A stretch of DNA of 64,000 nt from Fibrella forsythiae (GTDB taxonomy: Bacteria > Bacteroidota > Bacteroidia > Cytophagales > Spirosomataceae): the NCBI RefSeq assembly GCF_017353175.1, contig NZ_JAFMYW010000011.1, positions 227,748 to 291,747 on the forward strand. Direction: 5' to 3'. Positions 1 through 9,160 of this stretch are shown here, piece by piece (position 1 is the first letter of the stretch; each line of letters opens with the position of its first letter). The notes under the pieces are model-generated. The model had not been told where the DNA came from. It worked only from the letters and a program-made list of their open reading frames with translations, and ran no database searches. A program made the translations under genes and the position numbers.

Positions 1-306
1 ATAGGCAAGGTTGTCGGTGCTGCTGTCAGTTGAATTTATATAATGCAGATTATCTGTCGTATCGATGAACGTGTTCTTGCGAACCATACGCTGATAATTT
101 GTGATAAACGTATTTTTCATGATCGTGTATAACCACGCCTTCAGGTTTGTACCATCTGTGTACTTGTCGCGATTGGTGTACGCTTTCAACAGCGTGTCCT
201 GCAACAGATCATTTGCGTCTTCCGAGTCTTTCGTCAAACGGAGCGCGAAAGGGCGCAGTGATTTTGATACTTTGCCAATGTGATATGTGAATTCGAGCGC
301 AGTCAT
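1..306 (-). CDS. RNA polymerase sigma factor, ECF type (partial, runs off left edge)
   Basis: Reading leftwards from the ATG at 304-306 the frame stays open to base 1, giving the first 102 codons. The protein begins MTALEFTYHIGKVSKSLRPF and continues with DSEDANDLLQDTLLKAY and LKAWLYTIMKN. That is the region 2 pattern of sigma-70 family ECF factors: region 2.1 is the acidic DANDLLQDT stretch, and region 2.3-2.4 is the aromatic-rich KAWLYTIMKNTFI segment that melts and reads the -10 element. Region 4 lies beyond the window. The gene diverges from the TonB receptor to its right. No anti-sigma partner is visible, so its regulon cannot be named. The family call is secure; the subgroup is not. Confidence 0.85.
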   Translation of the reverse strand, partial: MTALEFTYHIGKVSKSLRPFALRLTKDSEDANDLLQDTLLKAYTNRDKYTDGTNLKAWLYTIMKNTFITNYQRMVRKNTFIDTTDNLHYINSTDSSTDNLAY

Positions 307-540
307 GAGTACGAAAAGTTTTGTTGAATCAATCTTGCTTACCCTTAGACAAATTCTTGACCAAGTTTGACATGTGAATTGAAATTCAGTGGTTGGTTTG
401 CATAACGAATTGATAGATAGGTACTTAAAACTAGTTGTAAGATCGTGCCAAAATAGTTTTATGCTAGTTCGACTTGGGGCGATGGGTATATAATTCCCCA
501 GTTTGTGGAATCTCACCTGCTGATTTTGTTTAACAATTGT
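307..540. other. Intergenic region between divergent sigma factor and TonB receptor
   Basis: This AT-rich stretch holds the leader of the leftward sigma factor gene. I see no conserved RNA, long repeat or convincing TAnnTTTG promoter in it. Confidence 0.4.
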
Positions 541-612
541 ATGGCAAAGATTAAACAAAAAAAAGTTTCTGTGAAAAAAACGCGTAAAACCCGGCCTGTT
601 GACTCAAAATAG
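541..612 (+). CDS. Possible 23-residue basic peptide
   Basis: ATG at 541 opens a 23-codon frame ending at TAG 610-612, reading MAKIKQKKVSVKKTRKTRPV followed by DSK. It is strongly basic (Lys/Arg about 40 percent) and sits 42 bases before the TonB receptor start, so it could be a leader peptide, a tiny nucleic-acid-binding protein, or chance. An A-rich region precedes the ATG. I do not recognise a family. Confidence 0.3.
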   Translation: MAKIKQKKVSVKKTRKTRPVDSK

Positions 613-627
613 CGTTATCTTTTTGTT

Positions 628-640
628 GCAACTTTGTTGC
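628..640. promoter_or_regulatory. Inverted repeat GCAAC-N3-GTTGC upstream of TonB receptor (putative operator)
   Basis: GCAAC TTT GTTGC lies 14 bases before the ATG at 655. The same half-sites and spacing (GCAAC GTT GTTGC) occur at 15298-15310 in the promoter of the lipoprotein/MerC pair. The match suggests one metal-responsive regulator, perhaps Fur/Zur-like, for both loci. The site overlaps an alternative TTG start at 634, which argues for ATG 655. Confidence 0.5.
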
Positions 641-654
641 GAAAAAGAATCGAG

Positions 655-3039
655 ATGCTACGTCGTGTGTTGCGAGTTTTGTTTATTCCTCAGATATGGC
701 TCATTATCAGCTTACTTCTGAGTGTAGTGGGTAATGCGTTCCCCATTCAAGTCCAACCCGTTTGTCTGTGCTTTGTGAAAGGTCAGGTGTTCGACCGCGA
801 AACGCATCAGCCTATTCCCGGCGCCACTATTCTGATCAAAGAAACTGGACAGGGAATGACCACAAATACGGTGGGGCAATACCGGATAGATCGCCTTTGC
901 GAAGGTACCTATACCCTGGTGGCGCGGATTGTTGGGTACCGCGAGGTGCAACAGACGCTTACACTTAAACACGATGTAGCCGAAGCCAGCCGGGATGTGC
1001 TGCTTTCAGAAGATGTTCACCATTTACAGAATGTAACAGTGACTGCGCAGAAAACGGATGCGCTTACCAGTCAATCGGTAATGGCGTTGCAGGGCCGTAC
1101 TCTCGATCAAACCCGGGGCCTGACGTTGGGCGACGCACTGCGGAACGTACCTGGCGTTACGACGCTACAAACCGGTTCATCGGTGGTGAAACCGGTTATT
1201 CATGGTATGCACAGTAGCCGGGTGTTGATTCTGAATAACGGTATTCGGCAGGAGGGGCAGCAATGGGGATCTGAGCATGGGCCTGAGATTGACCCATTTG
1301 TGGCCACTCGATTATCGGTCATCAAAGGCGCAGCGGGTGTTCGGTATGGTTCTGATGCCATTGGAGGCGTTATTCTGGTTGAGCCGGCCCTGTTGCCAAC
1401 AGCCGGAAAACTGCATGGACAGCTGAATCTGGCAGGTTTCAGCAACGGGCAGCAGGGTGTTGTATCGGCGCAAACCGAAGGCAGCGTTGGCCGGCAGCTT
1501 GCCTCAGGGGCCGCCCGCTTTGGCTGGCGGGTGCAGGGAACCGTGAAAACCGGCGGCAATATGAAAACGCCCACATACTTCCTGGATAATACCGGTGTTC
1601 GGGAACGAAACGGCTCTGCGGCTTTTATTTACCGAGGTGAGCGTTGGCACTCAGAGGTTTTTTATAGCCGATTCTCTTCTGAGATCGGTATTTTCTCCGG
1701 CTCCCATATCGGTAGTCTGACCGATCTGCAACAGGTGCTCGATAGTGGTGAACCGTTGGTTAAATCAGGCTTTAGCTATGCTATCGGGCGGCCGAGTCAG
1801 GCTATTGTACATGACCTGCTGAAATGGCGTACGGCCTATACCGCAATGACTGGCGCAAACTGGCATCTAACGCTGGCCCGGCAAACCGACGACCGGATGG
1901 AGTATGACCTGCATCTGCCGCGTAACGACTCACTGGCCTCACTGAATCGCCCGGAACTGCGCTTTCAGCTAACAACCTATAGCGCTGAATTGATTCGTGA
2001 AAGTCAGACCAGGACTAACCGTAGCAGCACGATGGGGGTCAGCGGATTATACCAGTATAATATCATGACGGGGCGGCCATTGATTCCGAACTTTCAACTG
2101 GCTACGCTGGGTACGTTCTGGATTGGTAAAGAACGACGGGGTTCCTGGGAATATGAGCTTGGTATGCGGATAGACTGGCGGCATCTGCAAATCTTCAGGT
2201 ACGTTAACAGGGTCTACGATTCACCCACGTTCATCTATGCCAGCCCATCAGGTACGTTGGGAGCTACCCATTACCATAATGATCACTGGATCACCCGACT
2301 CAATCTGGGAACAGCCTGGCGCCCGCCCAATATCAGTGAACTTTTCAGTGATGGCGTTCACCACGGTGCTGCCGCCTATGAGCAGGGTGATGCAGGGCTA
2401 CGGCCTGAAACCAATATCAGTTTGAACCTGGCTACCGAATGGCGAAGTGATCGGGTACAGGCAGAGGTAGAGCTATACTACAATCACATTCAGAATTACA
2501 TCTACCTTCGGCCGCAGTCTGAGCCAATTTTAACGGTGCGTGGCGCGTTTCCCTACTTTAAATATACGCAGACCAATGCAATTTACACGGGTATCGATGC
2601 CACTGTCGACCTGAAACTGGGCGTCCGCTGGAATTGGACTACCAAGCCTTCATACTTGTATGTGCAGGATATGAAGGTCAATCAGCCTATAGTTATGATT
2701 CCACCCAACAGGTGGGATAACAGCCTTCGGTATACCCTTGTGCAGCCAAACAAAGCAGGGCGTTGGCGTGAGCCATACATCAGCGTTGGTAACCTACTGG
2801 TTGCCCGGCAGAACCGCGTGCCGGTGAACAGTGATTTTGCACCACCGCCACCGGCCTACAGTCTCTGGACCGCCGCCGTAGGTAGTACAATGGCTGTGTC
2901 TGATAAACAAAGCATTGACATTAGCCTAACAGCGACCAACCTATTTGATATACAGTACCGCGATTACCTGAATCGATTCCGTTATTACGCCAATGATATG
3001 GGGCGTAACGTGGCAATCCGACTTAAATGGGGATTCTGA
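655..3039 (+). CDS. TonB-dependent outer-membrane receptor
   Basis: This is an outer-membrane gated channel of about 794 residues, powered by TonB-ExbBD. It begins with a signal peptide and then a carboxypeptidase-regulatory-like domain (roughly residues 40-105, containing VFDRETHQPIPGATILI). The plug follows (about 140-260, with LGDALRNVPGV and GVRYGSDAIGGVILVEP), then a 22-strand-type barrel ending in the aromatic-terminated RLKWGF. The plug motif IHGMHSSRVLILNNGIRQEG resembles receptors for metals or small cofactors rather than SusC-type glycan receptors; no SusD partner is present. I chose ATG 655 over TTG 634 because the TTG lies inside the putative operator at 628-640. That operator is shared with the lipoprotein/MerC locus at 15.3 kb, so a trace-metal substrate (zinc is one candidate) is inferred, not shown. 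Confidence 0.9.
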   Translation: MLRRVLRVLFIPQIWLIISLLLSVVGNAFPIQVQPVCLCFVKGQVFDRETHQPIPGATILIKETGQGMTTNTVGQYRIDRLCEGTYTLVARIVGYREVQQTLTLKHDVAEASRDVLLSEDVHHLQNVTVTAQKTDALTSQSVMALQGRTLDQTRGLTLGDALRNVPGVTTLQTGSSVVKPVIHGMHSSRVLILNNGIRQEGQQWGSEHGPEIDPFVATRLSVIKGAAGVRYGSDAIGGVILVEPALLPTAGKLHGQLNLAGFSNGQQGVVSAQTEGSVGRQLASGAARFGWRVQGTVKTGGNMKTPTYFLDNTGVRERNGSAAFIYRGERWHSEVFYSRFSSEIGIFSGSHIGSLTDLQQVLDSGEPLVKSGFSYAIGRPSQAIVHDLLKWRTAYTAMTGANWHLTLARQTDDRMEYDLHLPRNDSLASLNRPELRFQLTTYSAELIRESQTRTNRSSTMGVSGLYQYNIMTGRPLIPNFQLATLGTFWIGKERRGSWEYELGMRIDWRHLQIFRYVNRVYDSPTFIYASPSGTLGATHYHNDHWITRLNLGTAWRPPNISELFSDGVHHGAAAYEQGDAGLRPETNISLNLATEWRSDRVQAEVELYYNHIQNYIYLRPQSEPILTVRGAFPYFKYTQTNAIYTGIDATVDLKLGVRWNWTTKPSYLYVQDMKVNQPIVMIPPNRWDNSLRYTLVQPNKAGRWREPYISVGNLLVARQNRVPVNSDFAPPPPAYSLWTAAVGSTMAVSDKQSIDISLTATNLFDIQYRDYLNRFRYYANDMGRNVAIRLKWGF

Positions 3040-3049
3040 GCAGATCGGC

Positions 3050-3679
3050 CTACCGCAGATCAACCACTTCAACCCCTGGATACTTCGATTTATCAAAAAT
3101 GAAGTAGGAATCGGCCAGGTTAGGGTTAGGTGTAAACTTGCTGATTGTGTACGAGGTGCGTTTCCCGTTTTTGTCGGTAATCAACCAACTGCGCACTGAC
3201 TTATCGGCCCGGTCAACACTGATCTGAACGTTTGCAATCTGCGTATTCTTCTTTTCAGGTTTTAACTCAATCACATCCAGTACTCGTCCTGCTGTTTTCT
3301 GCTCCCGAACATAGGTGTAATTAAAGCCCTTTTTGTACATCGAATAGATTTTGGTCGGGTTAAAATCGCCCGATGCGCTGGCGTCATAATCCTGAATGTT
3401 GACTTCATTCGATTCTTTGACGTAAGTCGACATCACTTTACCGTCGGTGAATACTTCCTGGCCAGCCGTTTTTAAGCGAAACATTTTCCCTTTCACGGCA
3501 ATGTCACCTTTATACGTTTCGCGGTCCGCGCTATAACTAAAAGCGGCCTGATAGCTGGTCAGCGCTTTATATCTGGCGCTCATGGCGTCAAGTATGGTTT
3601 CGGCACGCTTATCTTTCTGAGCCATCAGCGATCCGATTGTTCCAAGCAGTAGGAGGCTGATAAGTGCTAATTGTTTCAT
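3050..3679 (-). CDS. lolA: LolA-like outer-membrane lipoprotein carrier
   Basis: A periplasmic chaperone of about 209 residues that would carry lipoproteins from the inner to the outer membrane. The signal peptide MKQLALISLLLLGTIGSLMA ends at Gln-Lys. The mature part has the LolA/LolB half-barrel features: ILDAMSARYKALTSYQAAFSY near the N-terminus, then KGKMFRLKTAGQEVFTDGK and a C-terminal YFIFDKSKYPGVEVVDLR. ATG 3679 was preferred to the upstream in-frame start at 3733 because it gives a clean signal peptide. In many Bacteroidota lolA follows ftsK directly. Here ftsK is on the same strand but 2.2 kb upstream, with two opposite-strand genes between them. The 3' end lies 10 bases from the end of the convergent TonB receptor gene. 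Confidence 0.88.
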   Translation of the reverse strand: MKQLALISLLLLGTIGSLMAQKDKRAETILDAMSARYKALTSYQAAFSYSADRETYKGDIAVKGKMFRLKTAGQEVFTDGKVMSTYVKESNEVNIQDYDASASGDFNPTKIYSMYKKGFNYTYVREQKTAGRVLDVIELKPEKKNTQIANVQISVDRADKSVRSWLITDKNGKRTSYTISKFTPNPNLADSYFIFDKSKYPGVEVVDLR

Positions 3680-3901
3680 TCGTTGGGGCGTCAATTCTAA
3701 TTGGTTAAGCAAATAAATCACAAAGTTGATCAATCAATCTATTGATTAGACGTGCGAACCTACTTAAAAGTTTAATAGTGTCATGGATGAGCAGCCTCGG
3801 GTGTAGAGCCCCTTACCCTAATTAATCTCCTTACTCAGATCAAATAGATGCGTATATTAGCATTATTGAAATGTACCGTAACGACCTGAAAATTTTAGAC
3901 G

Positions 3902-4306
3902 ATGAAGGAGCCAGCAATTTTTCTGGTCGATGATGATGATGATGATGTTTACCTGGCCCGCCTGACTTTTTCAGCGCATTTTCCTGAGTGGACGCTTACC
4001 AGTTTTGAAGATGGGCAGGCCTTAATTGACCATTTGGCTACCCACCCTGAGAGCCCCTTGCCTGATCTGCTTATTCTGGACCTGAACATGCCCCGCTTAA
4101 CCGGTTATGAAACGCTGACTATCCTTAAACGGCATAGCAAGTGGAAAAAAGTACCCGTTGTCATTCTGAGCACATCGAGTAACATTGACGACCAGACCCG
4201 TAGTGAGGCTATGGGGGCCTGTGCATTTTTGGTGAAGCCTCCGTCTGTTGATCAGCTGGCCCGGCTGATTTCAGAGGGGAAAACAACCTGTGATTCGGGG
4301 AGATAG
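3902..4306 (+). CDS. Single-domain response regulator (CheY/Rcp1-like)
   Basis: A cytoplasmic phospho-acceptor protein of 134 residues consisting only of a receiver domain. The acidic pocket is the run of aspartates in FLVDDDDDDVYLA (residues 8-16), the phosphorylation site is the Asp in LILDLNMP (near 60), and the conserved Ser/Thr and Lys appear in VILSTSS and FLVKPPS. No DNA-binding or enzymatic output domain is present, so it probably works through protein-protein contacts in a phosphorelay. No kinase is adjacent; the nearest one in the window is at 43.1 kb. It lies between lolA and ftsK together with the CAP-domain gene. Confidence 0.92.
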   Translation: MKEPAIFLVDDDDDDVYLARLTFSAHFPEWTLTSFEDGQALIDHLATHPESPLPDLLILDLNMPRLTGYETLTILKRHSKWKKVPVVILSTSSNIDDQTRSEAMGACAFLVKPPSVDQLARLISEGKTTCDSGR

Positions 4307-4336
4307 TTGATTTTACTTGATAGTATATACTTAATA

Positions 4337-4396
4337 TAGTCGAATCATTTTGTACTATTGGCCTGTTTAAGCTAATAGTATAAAATGATTCGACTA
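4337..4396 (+). promoter_or_regulatory. 23-bp inverted repeat enclosing the start codon of the CAP gene
   Basis: The left arm 4337-4359 (TAGTCGAATCATTTT then GTACTATT) pairs with the right arm 4374-4396 with one G-U-compatible mismatch and a 14-base loop. The right arm contains the ATG at 4385-4387. In RNA the start codon would be fully base-paired, which suggests translational control; as DNA it could be an operator or a recombinase site. Confidence 0.7.
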
Positions 4397-5824
4397 GATA
4401 CGTGCGCAGATCGATTCGTATTGATCGCGCTGGGACTGCTTATTGCCTTGTCGGCGGCGGCCCAATCCCCATCCAACTTGACTGCAAACGCTCCATGGGA
4501 TGAAGATGCCGGTACCGCTGGTCAGCAGATAACTTTTTCAGGGACAACGGCCATTCAAAACGCATTTACCAACGCCCGGCGGCAGGAAGAAATCCAGTTG
4601 GGGTTACCCACTAATGTGCTGGGTAATCTGGTATTGCCCAGTGGTTGGTCTGGTTATACAAACAATGAAAAAGCCTACACCTTGCTGAACGCCGAGCGCA
4701 CTGCCCGGGCTGGTATTACCTATGCGTCTGGTACCGTGCTGGGTTTGCCTTTTGAAGCCAGCGATGTAAACCTGGGTGCTATTGCGCAAGCACACGCCAA
4801 CTATCTGAAAACCAACAACCTGTTTACGCACACAGGCGCCGGTGGTACAACACCATTCGACCGGATCAAGGCCGTGTACCCACAGACAACACCAGCCTGT
4901 AGTGAATTCCTGTCAAGGGCTGAAAATATCGCTATCTTCGGTAGTAGTGGTTCGTCGGGTAATCCGATGATCATTGAACGGGCCGTTTACAACTGGATAT
5001 ACGATGACGCCAGTTCATCATGGGGGCATCGGGAGGCGTGTCTCTTGCAGGATAAAGATCTGGCCAACAACAACTCGCTCTACGGGTTCAAGAATAATTA
5101 TGGCTCATCTGGCTCCGAAGGCTTCGTCAATATTGCCACAGCAGGGGCTACAGATGGAAGTTACCCGTACTTCGGAGCCGGATTTCCAAGCGTAGATGTT
5201 GTTGTATTGATGATCATGGACCCTGTATCAAGCGCAAATGCTACAGCTAACGGTTGCACGTACAATCTCTCATCACCGCCCTTACCTGTCGAACTACTTT
5301 CATTTAAGGTATCGCTGACCCCTTCCAGCCAGGTACGTATCGACTGGGAGACGGCATCTGAATTAAACAGCAGCCGTTTTACCATTGAACGAAGCAGGGA
5401 TCTGATCAACATCGACGATGTGGCCGATGTAGATGCGTCGGGTACTATGCAAGGCCGAAAATCGTATGTTGCTTATGATAAAGCACCGTTGTCAGGTGTT
5501 TCCTATTACCGTATAAAGCAGATTGATCGAGACGGACAATCGGAAGTCTTTCGGTGGCTACCCATCACGTATATTCCCGATAATTTCGTGGCTGTTTTCC
5601 CGAATCCCGGGGCTGGTGATTATATACGTGTAGAACTGGCCGCGAGTGAACCCGCCAGTGTCCGCCTGTTCGATTTGCTGGGGCGGAATATTACGGTTAC
5701 CAGCCATCAGACTGAACCTGCCAAGCTAACCGTACAGCCTGCCAGCGTATTGCCGGCCGGTAGCTACCTGTTATCAATTAATCAGAATGGTGTGTCGGTG
5801 GTGAAGCACATTGTTGTTCGATAA
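4385..5824 (+). CDS. Secreted CAP (SCP/PR1) domain protein with T9SS sorting domain
   Basis: An extracellular protein of 479 residues. The N-terminal signal peptide ends at about residue 27 (LSAAAQS). A CAP/SCP domain occupies about residues 95-280, with TLLNAERTARAG, a helix IAQAHANYLKTNNLFTHTG and SWGHREACL that match the usual CAP signatures. The linker LPVELLSFKVSL leads into a region of fibronectin type, and the C-terminal 80 residues (FPNPGAGDYIRVEL through LPAGSYLLSI to VVKHIVVR) form a type A type IX secretion sorting domain. Export through the outer membrane with removal of the tail is therefore expected. The role of bacterial CAP proteins is mostly unknown. Its start codon lies inside a hairpin at 4337-4396. 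Confidence 0.88.
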   Translation: MIRLDTCADRFVLIALGLLIALSAAAQSPSNLTANAPWDEDAGTAGQQITFSGTTAIQNAFTNARRQEEIQLGLPTNVLGNLVLPSGWSGYTNNEKAYTLLNAERTARAGITYASGTVLGLPFEASDVNLGAIAQAHANYLKTNNLFTHTGAGGTTPFDRIKAVYPQTTPACSEFLSRAENIAIFGSSGSSGNPMIIERAVYNWIYDDASSSWGHREACLLQDKDLANNNSLYGFKNNYGSSGSEGFVNIATAGATDGSYPYFGAGFPSVDVVVLMIMDPVSSANATANGCTYNLSSPPLPVELLSFKVSLTPSSQVRIDWETASELNSSRFTIERSRDLINIDDVADVDASGTMQGRKSYVAYDKAPLSGVSYYRIKQIDRDGQSEVFRWLPITYIPDNFVAVFPNPGAGDYIRVELAASEPASVRLFDLLGRNITVTSHQTEPAKLTVQPASVLPAGSYLLSINQNGVSVVKHIVVR

Positions 5825-5825
5825 A

Positions 5826-5862
5826 CAGAACGGGAGCCAATCCGCTGTTGGCTCCCGTTCTG
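5826..5862. terminator. Bidirectional terminator between CAP gene and ftsK
   Basis: A perfect 15-bp stem (CAGAACGGGAGCCAA and its complement) with a 7-base loop fills the gap between the two convergent stop codons. Confidence 0.85.
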
Positions 5863-8448
5863 CTAACCTAAGTGCTTCAATAATTCTTCGAGATGAACCA
5901 TATCGTGAATGAGTACGTCACGGGCTTTACTTCCCTCAAAAGGACCAACAATACCCGCTTTCTCTAACTGATCGATGAGCCGGCCAGCACGGTTATAACC
6001 GAGTTTTAGGCGTCGTTGAATGAGCGACGTACTACCTTGCTGATGCGTTACGATCAGGCGGGCTGCCTCGTCGAACATAGCATCGCGGTTGGCCAGGTCG
6101 ACGTCTTTGTCTTCGGTTGAACCGCCGCCATCTTCCCCGTAGAATTCAGGTAGTGGATAGGCATCATCGTAACCGTGCTGCCCACCCACAAATCCGCAGA
6201 TTTCCTCAATTTCGTTGGTATCAACAAACGGACACTGTAACCGGATAATATCGGAATTCGACGACAGCAGCATGTCGCCCATGCCCACAAGCTGCTCGGC
6301 ACCGCCTGCATCGAGAATGGTTCGGGAGTCAATTTTCGAGGTTACCTTAAATGATAACCGCGCCGGAAAGTTGGCTTTGATCAGGCCCGTAATCACGTTA
6401 ACCGAAGGCCGTTGCGTAGCCACGACCAGGTGAATACCGATGGCCCGCGCCAATTGAGCCAGACGGGCAATGGGTTGTTCTACCTCCTTGCCGGCAGTCA
6501 TCATCAGATCGGCCAACTCATCGATGATCAGCACGATATAGGGTAAATACCGGTGGCCTTTTTCGGGGTTCAACCGACGGTGCGTGAACTTGGTATTATA
6601 TTCCTTGATGTTTCGCACTTCGGCATCCTTCAGCAGATCGTAGCGGTTGTCCATCTCGATACAGAGCGAATTGAGCGTGTTGACCACTTTCTTGGTATCA
6701 GTGATAATCGCCTCTTCCGCATCGGGGAGTTTAGCCAGAAAATGCCGTTCAATCTTATTGAACAAAGTCAGTTCTACTTTCTTCGGGTCAACCAGAACGA
6801 ATTTGAGTTGGGCCGGGTGCTTCTTGTACAACAGGCTGGTCAGCAATACGTTTAGGCCAACCGATTTGCCCTGGCCTGTGGCACCGGCCATCAGCAAGTG
6901 GGGCATTTTGGCCAGATCGACCACCAGAATTTCGTTTGAGATGGTTTTCCCCAGTACAACGGGCAAATCCATGCTGGCTTTCTGAAATTTCTCCGACACC
7001 ATCATTGACCGCATCGATACCATTTCGCGGTTCTTATTGGGCACTTCGATACCAATGGTGCCTTTACCGGGCATGGGGGCAATGATCCGAATGCCCAATG
7101 CGGCCAGGTTCAGGGCTATGTCGTCTTCCAGGCTTTTGATCTTCGAGATACGTACCCCATCGGCCGGAACAATTTCGTAGAGTGTTACCGTTGGGCCAAT
7201 CGTGGCGTGAATCCGCTGAATACCGATATTAAACTTTGCCAGCGTATCAACAATACGGTCTTTATTGGCTTCCAGCTCATCGGCAGAGACCTGTGCTTTG
7301 CTATTTTCAGGGTAGTTTGTCAACAGATCAACCGTGGGATACTGGTAGTGCGGAAGGTCGAGCGTTGGGTCATACAGCCCATGTTTTGCCACCAGATCGC
7401 CATCTACAAACATATCAGGCTCGAAAGGTGGCGTTACCACGGGCGGGGCTTCGGCGAGTTCAGCTTCGGCCAGAGCGGCACTTTCGGCAACAGTCAGCAC
7501 CAGACTCCCTGTACTAGTTCCTACGGCCGGCTTAGGGGTAGAATAAGGGGTCAGTAAATCCAGAGTAGCGGAGGGCAGATCGGTTGTTGGCGCATAGTCG
7601 GGCGTGAGTGAAAATGCAGGTTCATTCGCGCTATCGTCTGCTCTGGCAGATGTATACGATTTCTCTATCGGAGCCGGTTCGTCGTAGCCATCGGTTTCAT
7701 GCCCATACGTACCTGACAGAGGTGATTGGGCCGTAGCCGTGTCAGGTTCATCATCACTCTGTTCAACACGATTAAAGACAGACAGACTCGTGATGTTGAA
7801 AAAGAACAGCGCAAAAACAAAGCCCAGAAAGCCGATCAGCACGATGCTGCCAAACCCCAGCAGGCCATATAACAGCCGGTTCATTTCATAGCCGAGGCCC
7901 CCGCACCAGACACTACCCGTACTGACGGTTCCGGTAGCCATAACAACGTACCCAAGCACCAGACTAAGCCAAACGGCCAGGAAAAGAGCGACCTGCGTAG
8001 TTCGTGCCAGGGAAAGTAACTCTCTGCCCGAAGTAAGCTTAAAGCCGGCAAGAAACACAACTACCGGAATTCCAAGCGCGCCAACACCGAACCAGCGGAA
8101 CATAAATACATGGGCAATATGGGCGCCCAGTAACCCTACCCAGTTCTGTACATCTTTGCCCGCCTCTTTCACCGATTCGTCTGAACCGATCAAGCTCTGG
8201 TCTGCAGGGCCGCTGAACAGATACGATACAAAGGCCACCATTAACCCAACACTGAGCAACATCAACAAAACGCCAACCGCCAGATTGGTCCGGCCGTCGG
8301 CACGTACGCGCTCAAACGGTAATGTCCAGTTACGGCTGGGTACGTCAGCTGCTTTGTCTCGTTTAGAGGAACTGCGACGTGCTCCCTCGGTAGTACCTTC
8401 GGAGCGGCGGGTATTCTGGCGGGCTTGGGCGGTAGTGGATTGGGCCAT
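5863..8448 (-). CDS. ftsK: DNA translocase FtsK/SpoIIIE
   Basis: A septum-located motor of 861 residues that pumps the chromosome terminus during division and supports dimer resolution. A basic tail (about 1-40) precedes four hydrophobic segments (about 55-225), then an acidic, Ala/Pro/Thr-rich linker (about 230-390). The RecA-like motor has Walker A GATGQGKS (near 525) and Walker B IVLIIDELADLMM. The C-terminal winged-helix gamma domain is RRLKLGYNRAGRLIDQLEKA (about 800-820); it would read polar DNA signals such as KOPS. A reader of oriented genomic words next to an over-represented 8-mer is of interest but no link is shown. The divergent neighbour is a membrane protein at 8579. Confidence 0.95.
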   Translation of the reverse strand: MAQSTTAQARQNTRRSEGTTEGARRSSSKRDKAADVPSRNWTLPFERVRADGRTNLAVGVLLMLLSVGLMVAFVSYLFSGPADQSLIGSDESVKEAGKDVQNWVGLLGAHIAHVFMFRWFGVGALGIPVVVFLAGFKLTSGRELLSLARTTQVALFLAVWLSLVLGYVVMATGTVSTGSVWCGGLGYEMNRLLYGLLGFGSIVLIGFLGFVFALFFFNITSLSVFNRVEQSDDEPDTATAQSPLSGTYGHETDGYDEPAPIEKSYTSARADDSANEPAFSLTPDYAPTTDLPSATLDLLTPYSTPKPAVGTSTGSLVLTVAESAALAEAELAEAPPVVTPPFEPDMFVDGDLVAKHGLYDPTLDLPHYQYPTVDLLTNYPENSKAQVSADELEANKDRIVDTLAKFNIGIQRIHATIGPTVTLYEIVPADGVRISKIKSLEDDIALNLAALGIRIIAPMPGKGTIGIEVPNKNREMVSMRSMMVSEKFQKASMDLPVVLGKTISNEILVVDLAKMPHLLMAGATGQGKSVGLNVLLTSLLYKKHPAQLKFVLVDPKKVELTLFNKIERHFLAKLPDAEEAIITDTKKVVNTLNSLCIEMDNRYDLLKDAEVRNIKEYNTKFTHRRLNPEKGHRYLPYIVLIIDELADLMMTAGKEVEQPIARLAQLARAIGIHLVVATQRPSVNVITGLIKANFPARLSFKVTSKIDSRTILDAGGAEQLVGMGDMLLSSNSDIIRLQCPFVDTNEIEEICGFVGGQHGYDDAYPLPEFYGEDGGGSTEDKDVDLANRDAMFDEAARLIVTHQQGSTSLIQRRLKLGYNRAGRLIDQLEKAGIVGPFEGSKARDVLIHDMVHLEELLKHLG

Positions 8449-8578
8449 TTTCTGCGAGGAGAACGTTGGGGTCGGCTATGTAAAAGTAACGTCTCTTAAG
8501 CCGTACAACGTCGACGTTGGCTAAAAATTTGCCTAAATCATTTCACCTTTACCAAACGTATCTACCACTCAATTACTT

Positions 8579-9160
8579 ATGACTACCCTTACCTTATGGC
8601 AAATGAACCGACCTGTTCCGTTTATATTGAAGACAGTTTACGGAGAAACAGTCAGTTACGCATCGCTGGTGTTCATTCATGGAGGTACGTTATTATTGAC
8701 AGGTTTGCTCTGGTGGTTTTTTCGTAACGACCCTATTCTGCAAGTCCCTGAGCTGGCGCAGGTGGTCATGTGGCTTCTGTGGGATATAGCGGGTGGAAGT
8801 CTGGCTCACCTTACGCGGGCTAATCACCAGTACTGGGCCCGGCTCCCGCTCGAAATGCGATTGATAGCCCTGGCTAGCATGGCCTGGCAACCCGTTGTTC
8901 TGGTGCTTGTCTTCAACCAGCCCATGTTATTGCTGGTGGAGCTTCACCTATTCGCCGGTATGGCCTTCTGGTTAGTCTCCCGTGTACCACTTTACCTCCC
9001 ACTTGTGGTGGCAGTGATCGTGGCATCGGGGCTTTCCTACCAGTTAAGCCTGCCGCCCATTGTGGCGCTGCTTTCCCTGTTTTATTGCCTGAAAGCAGTC
9101 ATCGCCTACCGCCCCGAACAGACGTTACCGGTTAATGCCAGAGCTAACCAGGAGGCTTAG
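8579..9160 (+). CDS. Predicted inner-membrane protein, unknown function
   Basis: 193 residues with about five or six hydrophobic segments: 28-48 (ASLVFIHGGTLLLTGLLWWFF), 57-73, 92-118 (a Leu/Val-rich stretch), 122-145 and 150-170. I do not recognise the family. There are no obvious catalytic motifs or charged pore residues. It is divergent from ftsK, sharing a 130-base upstream region, and is monocistronic. Its substrate or role cannot be read from the sequence. Confidence 0.65.
   Translation: MTTLTLWQMNRPVPFILKTVYGETVSYASLVFIHGGTLLLTGLLWWFFRNDPILQVPELAQVVMWLLWDIAGGSLAHLTRANHQYWARLPLEMRLIALASMAWQPVVLVLVFNQPMLLLVELHLFAGMAFWLVSRVPLYLPLVVAVIVASGLSYQLSLPPIVALLSLFYCLKAVIAYRPEQTLPVNARANQEA

Noticed and set aside
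634..654. TTG start for the first TonB receptor
   Set aside because: It lies inside the candidate operator and adds seven residues without improving the signal peptide.
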